Program-made: the position numbers and the translations under genes | DNA from: Candidatus Thalassarchaeum betae | GTDB taxonomy: Archaea > Thermoplasmatota > Poseidoniia > Poseidoniales > Thalassarchaeaceae | Reading direction: 5' to 3' | Length of the DNA: 41,971 nucleotides | Assembly: GCA_022447095.1 (NCBI GenBank) | Contig: JAKUUP010000013.1 | Coordinates: 1-41,971, forward strand | The notes under the pieces: generated by a model | The model's input: only the letters and a program-made list of their open reading frames with translations | Database searches by the model: none | What the model was told of the DNA's origin: nothing | In this document: positions 17,927-25,270 of the stretch, in pieces | How positions within the stretch are numbered: the stretch's first letter is position 1 | How the letters are laid out: each line of letters starts with the position of its first letter

Positions 17927-19243
17927 TCAATCAGTCATAGATAGTGCCAGTCTTCTGACTGCGGAAGCAGCGTCAGACATCCTCTGTCCTACGCTCTCCT
18001 GCTGCGCCTTCAAAGAGAGTGTGGTCTGAACGACTATCGACGAGAGAGTCTCACCATTCTCTCCCCTGAGAGTCACTTGAACGGGATGCGAGCCGAGTTC
18101 AGAGTCTGGCCATGCGAGACCGATCCATAAGACGGTGGCATCGTCAAGCAGACGGCCAAGCGAATCCACCTGATCCACAACTCGAGACCGGTCGAGGCGA
18201 CGAGAGGGTTGTGCCTCGACCCTGATGGTCTGTAATGCAGGCTCCCCCTCCGCAACGACGACATCCACCTTCACATTGGTCGCTCTGCCTGTGTTGTTAT
18301 GCAGTAAAACGAACAAGTCTGCTTGACCCTGTGAGCAACGAGGAGGCAGATCGAGATCCAACCTCCATGGCTCCTCAGTTAGGGAGTGGTCGACCCTAAT
18401 CGCCGAGTCCTGTAGCCTGTCAATCAGGCGGAAGAGTCCGGGCTCCCAAGCTTTGGTGTGTGCAAGCAGGGTCCTCAGTGACTTCAGGTTGAATTTTGTG
18501 GAGTCATCTGTGAGGTCGTCCATCGCTGTCACTTTGAAGACGCGCTTGGCCTCGGTCAGAAGTCGAGCATCGTCAAGCAGACTCTGCTCATTCAGATGTA
18601 AGGCGCGCAAGAGGTGCTCGATAGCAGAAGATGGAGTCTGGTCTACCCTGACGCTTTCACTCAGAGATCCTATCCAGTCGTCCCAGGCTCCCGCCGTCTC
18701 CGGATCTAAGTGGGCAACCATGAGATCGGTCAGGGGCTTGTCCAGAGCACTGTGATGTAAAGTGGGAGCGTGTAGAGACAGAAGCGGGAAGGTGTTCGAG
18801 AGCATTGGTATCGAGTCGTCGAGTCTCATCGAATTGAGAAGACACAGAACTCCGAGGGCAACTGAGGCCCCCAAGAGCAGTGAGCCAAGCGTATCGCCGG
18901 TGTCTAGGTTCCACACCGCAGTGATGGACAGTGCCCCGAAAAGAGCGGACAATAGTCTGACCCTCTCTCTGAGGGCCCTCTCTCGAAGCGTGTTGAGGAT
19001 GCGCTCGACACCGGGATAGGCATCCATTGATCTCTGCCCCCTGTCTCTGAGTTTGAGTCGGTCTCGTGCAGACATCCCAGCGAAAGTGGCCGCTAGATTG
19101 GTGGGAATCAGAAGGAGAGTCAGTATCGAAAACACTGCGATAGCGGCCTCGTAGGAAGCGAACTCCCACTTCGTCAGCAGAAGTGCCGCCGTCACTGGAG
19201 CGATGAGAGAGAGGAGGAGTCGGATTTCCGGTGTGGGGCTCAT
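17927..19243 (-). CDS. Hypothetical membrane protein (start placed at MSPTPEIRLLLSLIAP)
   Basis: N-terminal TM pair (EIRLLLSLIAPVTAALLLTKW, AIAVFSILTLLLIP) and a second pair; the 65-aa upstream ORF extension to 19438 looks non-coding in composition. Confidence 0.65.
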   Translation of the reverse strand: MSPTPEIRLLLSLIAPVTAALLLTKWEFASYEAAIAVFSILTLLLIPTNLAATFAGMSARDRLKLRDRGQRSMDAYPGVERILNTLRERALRERVRLLSALFGALSITAVWNLDTGDTLGSLLLGASVALGVLCLLNSMRLDDSIPMLSNTFPLLSLHAPTLHHSALDKPLTDLMVAHLDPETAGAWDDWIGSLSESVRVDQTPSSAIEHLLRALHLNEQSLLDDARLLTEAKRVFKVTAMDDLTDDSTKFNLKSLRTLLAHTKAWEPGLFRLIDRLQDSAIRVDHSLTEEPWRLDLDLPPRCSQGQADLFVLLHNNTGRATNVKVDVVVAEGEPALQTIRVEAQPSRRLDRSRVVDQVDSLGRLLDDATVLWIGLAWPDSELGSHPVQVTLRGENGETLSSIVVQTTLSLKAQQESVGQRMSDAASAVRRLALSMTD

Positions 19244-19485
19244 TGCTGCGAGACGGGTCCAGAAGCGTCTACCAGTGTCTCTGGCCGCAATTGTGCGAGA
19301 GAGAGCCCGGTGTTTGCTGTCACCGTACTTGCTTGAGTTTGAATAGGGGGTCGGAAGCGATGAAAGGGGGCCTTTCATGGGGCGTCGAGAGTCCGAGCAT
19401 GCTTGATGGCATCGGCTGAAACCCATCATAGGAGCCATGGTTTCGCGAGCGTCACCTTTCTTGAGGAGAGCGCTGTCGCAGAGCC

Positions 19486-19562
19486 GGGCGATTAGTGTAG
19501 TCTGGATATCACCTTGGCCTCCTAAGCCGAGAACACGGGTTCAAATCCTGTATCGCCCGCCA
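19486..19562 (+). tRNA. tRNA-Arg (anticodon CCU), CCA encoded
   Basis: GGGCGAT/ATCGCCC acceptor, TTGGC-CTCCTAA-GCCGA anticodon arm, ACGGG-TTCAAAT-CCTGT T-arm, discriminator G then CCA. Confidence 0.95.
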
Positions 19563-19567
19563 TTCCC

Positions 19568-20707
19568 TCAACCAAACGCCAGACCATGTTCGCGACCTGC
19601 CCGGGCGACTTTGTGGAGGAAATTCTCGAAGGGGATTCGTGCGTGCATTGAGCGGGTCAACTGCGCATCGCAGTCAGCGAGTGCGGCCAGTATTTCCTGC
19701 CTAAGGTCATCGGGTAGCGAAAGTCTCCTGCCTACCAACACATCATGAAGCTGGGAAACGACGTCGTCAGAGTCCAAACCGTGATTATTCATCAGGCGGT
19801 CGATCTCTGCAAGAGCGCCGGACAGTGTTCGTTTCTTGCGGCCGCCCCTGTTCTCCCACCTCCATTCAACCACTCTGCCTCTGAGGGCGAGTTCGAGCAG
19901 GTGTCTTCCCGATTGCAGAGTTGTGGCCTGTACCAGCTTGTGGACGGCCGACCTGTCGTTGGACAGGCCTCTGATATGCAGCATCTCCAGAGTGAATAGG
20001 GCTTTGCGCAGATTGCCTTCGGAGATGTAGGCTATGTCCTCCAGAACCCCATCGACAGTCTCCACTGCCTCGACTTCTGCCACATATCTCATCGTCTCCA
20101 GCATCGTTTCACGGCTGGTCGATGGTATTCGTATCATCTGAGTACGGGAGCGCAGGGCGTCGATGATACGTGAAGGAGCTCTGGCCACGAGAATGAATCT
20201 CGAGGCCGAGCCGACAGTCTCCATCATCCTACGCAGGTAGGCTTGCCGAATCGAGCCGAGGTAATCAGCGTCTTCGAGAACGATGAGTCGGCTTACGGGT
20301 AATACTCCCGGGTCCAGTTTGGCCTCCCTACCCGCCGGGGGGACATCGTCGGAAGAACCAGCCATTATCCCCCTGTCAAAGGCGTCCAGACTGAGCCTTC
20401 CGGCCAGAGTGTCGGTCGAGCCTGTGCCTCCTGGTCTCAAGAAGTTCTCAAACTTCGCCATCGCGCCTCGCTGGCGCACTAAGTCACGCACCTGCAGAAC
20501 GTGGGTGGTGGAGCGCCAACCGGGACCTAGGACCTGTCTGGCGACGAGGCGCCAAGAGGCGGTCTTCCCGACCCCCGCTGGACCGGTTATCAGGAGATGT
20601 GGTGGGTCTGCGGACAGGCTGGCAGAAGCGAGTGCCTGACGTGCCTTCTCTGGCATCGCTAAGTCGTCGAATCTTTGAGGTGCGTGAGTGTTGAGCCAGC
20701 CCGCCAC
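19568..20707 (-). CDS. Replication factor C small-subunit-like AAA+ clamp-loader ATPase
   Basis: 379 aa; Walker A GPAGVGKTASWRL; LIVLEDADYLGSIRQAYLRRMMETVGSASRFILVA...RSRTQMIRI; ISEGNLRKALFTLEML. GTG start. Confidence 0.85.
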   Translation of the reverse strand: MAGWLNTHAPQRFDDLAMPEKARQALASASLSADPPHLLITGPAGVGKTASWRLVARQVLGPGWRSTTHVLQVRDLVRQRGAMAKFENFLRPGGTGSTDTLAGRLSLDAFDRGIMAGSSDDVPPAGREAKLDPGVLPVSRLIVLEDADYLGSIRQAYLRRMMETVGSASRFILVARAPSRIIDALRSRTQMIRIPSTSRETMLETMRYVAEVEAVETVDGVLEDIAYISEGNLRKALFTLEMLHIRGLSNDRSAVHKLVQATTLQSGRHLLELALRGRVVEWRWENRGGRKKRTLSGALAEIDRLMNNHGLDSDDVVSQLHDVLVGRRLSLPDDLRQEILAALADCDAQLTRSMHARIPFENFLHKVARAGREHGLAFG

Positions 20708-20747
20708 GAGGGGTCGTCGAATTGGCGGGACTTGAAGACCGCGCTGC

Positions 20748-21047
20748 TCACTCGGCCTTCAGGTCCTTGTGGCGGCCTTCCTTGCGGGGCTTTACGAAGA
20801 TACGGTAACCGCACTTGTGGCATGACTTGCCAGTGGTTCCCGCCTCGTTCCAAGTCAAGTGACCGCAGCGCAGACACTTGTACCTGATCTCGAGTGGGTC
20901 CATCGTGGATTCGCAGTGAGTGCACTTCGGTAGCTCGGCGGAGTTCCAAGGCCTACTGTCCGTGCGGTTGCAACTCCTGCACTTGTGCAGTACTAGTCGG
21001 TCTGCTTCCTTAGCCATCGGGCCGGCGACCTTGCGGGCCTTCTTCAA
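20748..21047 (-). CDS. rpoP: RNA polymerase subunit P (Rpb12)-like protein with extra N-terminal zinc ribbon
   Basis: C-terminal IRYKCLRCGHLTWNEAGTTGKSCHKCGYRIFVKPRKEG resembles RpoP; preceded by HKCRSCNRTDSRPWNSAELPKCTHCE. Internal Met (MAKEADRL) may be the real start. Confidence 0.72.
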   Translation of the reverse strand: MKKARKVAGPMAKEADRLVLHKCRSCNRTDSRPWNSAELPKCTHCESTMDPLEIRYKCLRCGHLTWNEAGTTGKSCHKCGYRIFVKPRKEGRHKDLKAE

Positions 21048-21060
21048 CCTGTCCTATGCC

Positions 21061-21654
21061 TCAGCGGGCCCTGCGGGCCCGTTCGCATATACCAACGAAG
21101 TTCTCGAATATCCGTGCGCCGTACTCGGAATCGTTGACCTCAGGGTGGAACTGCAGACCAAAGCGATCTCCAGGGGCGTTTTCCATACCTTGGACCTTGC
21201 ACGAGTGGCTGTGGGCGGTGATGGTGAACCCTGGTGGCGCTTCTGTGACCTCGTCGTTGTGACTCTCCCACACCGTCTGCTCATCCGGCGTGCCCTCGAA
21301 CAGCTGCCCGCCGCCATCTACCAAGGAGATGGATGCGGCGCCGAACTCGGGCTTTGGTGCCTCGGCGGTCTGGCCCCCGTAGAAACCCGCCATGAACTGA
21401 TGTCCGGCGCAGATTCCGAGAATCGGCACATCGAGGTCCATGTAGGCACCGCAGTTACCCAGCTCGTTCGACAAACCCACTCGGGCGGCGCCCCCTGAGA
21501 GGACCAGTCCGTCGATCTCACGGAGCCCGTCGAGCGGGGTGTCGTTGGGATGAATCTCGGTGTCCACTCCGAGATATCGCAGCACCCGCCACTCGCGGTG
21601 CGTCCACTGGCCGCCGTTATCGATGACGTCGATGACTAGGGGCTGCTCACCCAT
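21061..21654 (-). CDS. guaAA: GMP synthase (glutamine-hydrolysing) subunit A, class I glutamine amidotransferase
   Basis: 197 aa; DNGGQWTHREWRVLRYLGV; nucleophile motif GICAGHQ; LQFHPEVNDSEYG. Confidence 0.92.
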   Translation of the reverse strand: MGEQPLVIDVIDNGGQWTHREWRVLRYLGVDTEIHPNDTPLDGLREIDGLVLSGGAARVGLSNELGNCGAYMDLDVPILGICAGHQFMAGFYGGQTAEAPKPEFGAASISLVDGGGQLFEGTPDEQTVWESHNDEVTEAPPGFTITAHSHSCKVQGMENAPGDRFGLQFHPEVNDSEYGARIFENFVGICERARRAR

Positions 21655-21732
21655 GTCGAACCCCAGTGGGGACGGGTGATGAACAATACCCTATCAAAGA
21701 TTGAAAAAGAGGGGCGATGTCGAAGGGGCCCT

Positions 21733-21808
21733 GCCCTGATGGTGTAGTGGCCTATCATGCAGCCCTGTCGAGGCTGCGACCCGGGTTCAAATCCCGGTCG
21801 GGGCGCCA
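21733..21808 (+). tRNA. tRNA-Asp (anticodon GUC), CCA encoded
   Basis: GCCCTGA/TCGGGGC acceptor (one G-U), CAGCC-CTGTCGA-GGCTG anticodon arm, CCGGG-TTCAAAT-CCCGG T-arm, discriminator G then CCA. Confidence 0.96.
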
Positions 21809-21809
21809 C

Positions 21810-22592
21810 TCATTGGGATCCCTGTGATTGGTGCACGTAGCAGTACTCACTGCTTCGATAGGTGACCCTGCGGCACTTCTTGCTTGTCCTATTGTCGATG
21901 TGGAGGCAGTTTGTGTTCTGCGCCCTTCCTGCGGACCAGGCGCGGCGGGCTCGGGTTCGGGCCTGTCTAGATAGTTCGCGCTCGGACACGCCTCTCTCCC
22001 TCTCCACCAGCATCTCCAAGGATGCTGAATCCGCCTCGGTGACTTTGGCGGCGCTCTCGACTGCGGACATCTCGAAGTAGTCGAACCAAAAGGAGCCGCA
22101 ATCGGTACAACCGTTGAGTTTGATCGCCTGAGTTCGGTTATCCTTGCTCTCTTGGTGCTGGTGAGATAGATAATCAAAGACGACCATACCCAGCACGATG
22201 GCGTCAATCACAGGGTGGCTTGGGCTAGGTACGGAACCGGGCAGGCCGTATGATTCCTTCTTCCTGATATGAAGCAGGGTGGTCTCAACCATCTCCGATG
22301 AGCATATGGGGCAGTCCAAACCGCACGGAGAGCCCTGCTCGAGGATTTCATTAGGAGTGATAGGGTGATTTTCGAAGGCATACGCGGCCTGCTTTGCGTT
22401 GATGAGTTCTCCATCGCACCGGCCACAGCGATATGTGCCAAGGCGGCGTATCCTGTTTTCCCAGTGGTTGATAACACCAGAGTCCGATGGGTGGTAGGTG
22501 AGCTTGCGGTTTGACTTCCCGCTCTCATTGGTGCAATGAGGGCATTCCGCGCGCTCCGGGCCCCAGGCGCTCGAATATTTCGCACTCGACAT
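21810..22592 (-). CDS. Hypothetical multi-zinc-ribbon protein with C-terminal Cys/His knuckle
   Basis: 260 aa; CPHC, CGRC, CPIC, CTDC pairs and C-terminal CLHIDNRTSKKCRRVTYRSSEYCYVH. Confidence 0.65.
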   Translation of the reverse strand: MSSAKYSSAWGPERAECPHCTNESGKSNRKLTYHPSDSGVINHWENRIRRLGTYRCGRCDGELINAKQAAYAFENHPITPNEILEQGSPCGLDCPICSSEMVETTLLHIRKKESYGLPGSVPSPSHPVIDAIVLGMVVFDYLSHQHQESKDNRTQAIKLNGCTDCGSFWFDYFEMSAVESAAKVTEADSASLEMLVERERGVSERELSRQARTRARRAWSAGRAQNTNCLHIDNRTSKKCRRVTYRSSEYCYVHQSQGSQ

Positions 22593-22622
22593 CCTGTTTT
22601 CGTAATAGATCCGCCCAAGAAA

Positions 22623-22826
22623 TCAACAGAAGAGGAACGATATGAATGTACAGAATAAAACAAACAGAAAGATGGCCGGGACGATAAAAATATCGTAGCA
22701 ACCCATGGTGCCACAGTAGCGATCAGGGTCATCAAGTGCGGATAAATAAGGCCAGAACGGGCTTCCTATCCAATAGAAAACTATCCCGGCCCCAATGTAT
22801 CCCTGAACCGTGCCGTCCTTTTTCAT
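22623..22826 (-). CDS. Small hypothetical membrane protein (67 aa)
   Basis: Two hydrophobic segments (YIGAGIVFYWIGSPFW; IFIVPAIFLFVLFCTFISFLF); in line with the neighbouring same-strand genes. Confidence 0.45.
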   Translation of the reverse strand: MKKDGTVQGYIGAGIVFYWIGSPFWPYLSALDDPDRYCGTMGCYDIFIVPAIFLFVLFCTFISFLFC

Positions 22827-22830
22827 AACA

Positions 22831-23145
22831 TCACTCCGTTTGTTCTTCCCACCAGTTGGCTTCTGCTTCGGGCTCGGGCTCCGGTTCTGGGTCTGATGGG
22901 GTCTCGCCCTGATGCCTCCAGCAGTGGTCGGTGGACCTGAATGTCAGGGCGTTGCAGCCGTCGTACGAACAACTGCGAAGTGCGTTCCGGCTCTCAGTAA
23001 GTCGCTTACTCCGGTTGTCTGTTGGATCTGGGGTGCTCAATTTAGTGGGGGGTTTTTGAGCAGTATTCACAGTAGATTCGCCGATGCCAAAGATTCCCCA
23101 CAATAATCCTGAACAGATTAGTTCCATGATCAGATTGGCTATCAT
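22831..23145 (-). CDS. Hypothetical protein: N-terminal hydrophobic segment, Cys/His knuckle, acidic tail
   Basis: 104 aa; CSYDGCNALTFRSTDHCWRH matches the C-terminal knuckle of the 260-aa neighbour; EPEPEPEAEA tail. Confidence 0.55.
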   Translation of the reverse strand: MIANLIMELICSGLLWGIFGIGESTVNTAQKPPTKLSTPDPTDNRSKRLTESRNALRSCSYDGCNALTFRSTDHCWRHQGETPSDPEPEPEPEAEANWWEEQTE

Positions 23146-23178
23146 GGTGGTTCATCGAAGATTCCGAAATAAGTTTGT

Positions 23179-24363
23179 TTACGGCGTGGGGGATATCCAC
23201 GCCTCAAAGGAGCAAAGTCGCAGCGTGGAGCTGTAGTCGCGCTTGATTCTCAACTCGGGTTCGAGGGTGCCCTCCAGACGGGTGGGGAGAGCGGAGCGGA
23301 TGGCTGCGTTGGCAGCCTCAATCTCGGATTCCGCAACCACCACCCTACCCCTGACCATGGAGGGAGAGGAACCATCGAGCAATGGGACGAGCAGAGGAAG
23401 GAGTTCGAGGGCCCGATGAGGGAGGTTGACTAAGACGAGGTCCCAACCACCTGCGATGTCTGCGTCTCCGGCTAGTTCGATGGCATCAGCAACACCCACC
23501 ACCCTGTCCTCATGGATGCGTGCGAGGGGAGAGGGTTCACTCGGGTAATCCCTGCGATCCCAGCGACGCAGGTTGTCGAGCAGCATCTCCACGGCATCCG
23601 GGTTTAGATCGGCAGCTAGGACATCCCCAACCAAGCCTGGCTCACTCAGCAGGGCAGCGAGGGCCGGGCCGACCCCACAGAAGGGGTCGCAGACTCGAAT
23701 CGGTCTGCCTAGCAGGGAGTGCAGCTCCTTGGCGAGAGCCAATGTCTCCAGCCTCTCGGATTGGAGTTTTGTGGAGAAGTAGGCCCTGCTCGGGTCGCAG
23801 AGTATGCTCTTACCGGACTCTATGACGTGCACTCTGGTGTCGCTGAGTTCCGTCGGGATGTCATGGAGAAGTATCTCCTCCCCTCTCCTAGCACCGATGG
23901 GTGATAGTTCGCGAATCCTAAACTCGCCTATGACGCCGTCATCAGACAGTACCAGCCTGATGTGAGGGTGCGCCTGGAGTTTTGCCTGCGCGATATCGGA
24001 AACGTGCCCTGCAACCTCGTCGTCTACTCTGACAATCATCATGTCACCGAAGAATTCGTGTGATGAGGGCCATGCTTCTCTGTGCGTCTCGACCGTTTCC
24101 TCTCCGACCAACGCAGAAAGGTGGGACCACCAGTCGCTGTCGACCCCCTCGTAGGGTTTGCCCTCATGGTTGATGACATCGAATTCCGCAAGGGGTTCCA
24201 GCATTTCGAGAGGTGCCTCGGGATCTAGTGGAATCAGCCTAGCGGTCCCGTCTTCGGAGGGGAATACTCTCATCTCCCCGGCCAGCCATCCCTGACTGCG
24301 AATATGGTCGAGGGCGTCCTCGACCTGGCGATTGGGGACTGACAGGTGGCGCATCACGTTCAT
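23179..24363 (-). CDS. Trm5-like tRNA (guanine37-N1) methyltransferase
   Basis: Rossmann MTase motif VCDPFCGVGPALAALLS, ADLNPDAVEMLLDNLRR and VLVNLPHRALELL. Start placed at MNVMRHLSVP; longer ORF (to 24498) overlaps dphB. Confidence 0.82.
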   Translation of the reverse strand: MNVMRHLSVPNRQVEDALDHIRSQGWLAGEMRVFPSEDGTARLIPLDPEAPLEMLEPLAEFDVINHEGKPYEGVDSDWWSHLSALVGEETVETHREAWPSSHEFFGDMMIVRVDDEVAGHVSDIAQAKLQAHPHIRLVLSDDGVIGEFRIRELSPIGARRGEEILLHDIPTELSDTRVHVIESGKSILCDPSRAYFSTKLQSERLETLALAKELHSLLGRPIRVCDPFCGVGPALAALLSEPGLVGDVLAADLNPDAVEMLLDNLRRWDRRDYPSEPSPLARIHEDRVVGVADAIELAGDADIAGGWDLVLVNLPHRALELLPLLVPLLDGSSPSMVRGRVVVAESEIEAANAAIRSALPTRLEGTLEPELRIKRDYSSTLRLCSFEAWISPTP

Positions 24364-24391
24364 GACGGGCAGCGGGGCAGCCCGCTTCACC

Positions 24392-25216
24392 ATGACGGAT
24401 GATGGACTCGCCCCGGGGCTCTGGCTAATCGGCATCGGGCCTGGAGACCTCGACCACATGACTGAACGCGCCCGTGGTGTGGCTAGAGGCTGTTCCAAGA
24501 GGTATCTCGAGGGTTACACCGCGGTTCTGCCTCCAAAAGAAGAGGGGCGCCTAGAATCTGTAGTGGGCCCTTGGGAGAAACTCATGCGAGATGAGGTTGA
24601 AGGAGCAGAGGAATTGCTAGCATCTGCCCGTGAGGAGTCTGTTGCGCTGCTTGTGGTCGGCGACCCTATGCAAGCCACCACTCACATCGATTTGGAAGAT
24701 AGGTGTGTCGAGCAAGGCATCGGTTTTCATGTGATTCCCGGTTTGTCTGCGACTGCTCTTGCGGTCTCTCTTTCGGGCATGCAGTCGTATCGCTTCGGCA
24801 GGCAGGTCACACTGCCCTTCGCCACCAGTGACTACCTACCGACATCTCCTCTCAAGATGCTGTGCAACAACTTCGAGAATGGTTTGCACTCGCTCGTCCT
24901 CTTGGATCTCGACCCCACAGGAATGGGACTCGAGCAGCCCCGCCCCATGAGCCCAGCAGAGGCGGTTGGGCTGCTAGAGAAGATGGCGGCGCGGGTAGTG
25001 GATGAGGAAGAGGGGGGTCGCGGTCTTCTAGAGATCCCTGTAAAGCAGTGGAATGGAATTCTCCTCAGCGACCTTGGTACAGAAGAGGAACGGGTGTTGT
25101 CCGGGCCTCTAGGTGATTTGTCCGGGCAGAAAGGAGGGATGGTTCACGCGTTCATTCTCCCTGCTGAGTTCAGTGGGATGGAGGAAGATGCTTTCGAGCG
25201 GCGCAAAACCGCCTGA
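24392..25216 (+). CDS. dphB: Diphthine synthase (diphthamide biosynthesis methyltransferase)
   Basis: LWLIGIGPGDLDHMTERA, YLEGYTAV, LLVVGDPMQATTHIDL, VIPGLSATALAVSLSGMQSYRFGRQVTLPF. Start at MTDDGLAPG. Confidence 0.94.
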   Translation: MTDDGLAPGLWLIGIGPGDLDHMTERARGVARGCSKRYLEGYTAVLPPKEEGRLESVVGPWEKLMRDEVEGAEELLASAREESVALLVVGDPMQATTHIDLEDRCVEQGIGFHVIPGLSATALAVSLSGMQSYRFGRQVTLPFATSDYLPTSPLKMLCNNFENGLHSLVLLDLDPTGMGLEQPRPMSPAEAVGLLEKMAARVVDEEEGGRGLLEIPVKQWNGILLSDLGTEEERVLSGPLGDLSGQKGGMVHAFILPAEFSGMEEDAFERRKTA

Positions 25217-25270
25217 GAAAGGTGCGACGCACTCAAAGATGGGGCATGGTTCGCGTGTGTGAGGGGTACT

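Noticed and set aside
19244-19438. 65-aa N-terminal extension of the 503-aa ORF
   Set aside because: Composition (Ser/Arg-rich, SRCHQACSDSRRP...) is unlike the rest of the protein; MSPTPEIRLLLSL is a more natural start before the first TM helix.
21733-23178. Integrated mobile element at tRNA-Asp
   Set aside because: The odd small genes next to the tRNA suggested an island, but I found no repeat of the tRNA 3' end near 23150, no integrase and no transposase.
23179-23203. Classical intrinsic terminator after trm5
   Set aside because: A hairpin exists but no U-tract follows on the minus strand (sequence continues AAACAAACTTATTTC), so I list it only as a structural observation.
24364-24498. N-terminal extension of the trm5-like ORF
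   Set aside because: It runs antisense through the conserved N-terminus of diphthine synthase and has no similarity to Trm5; start moved to 24363.
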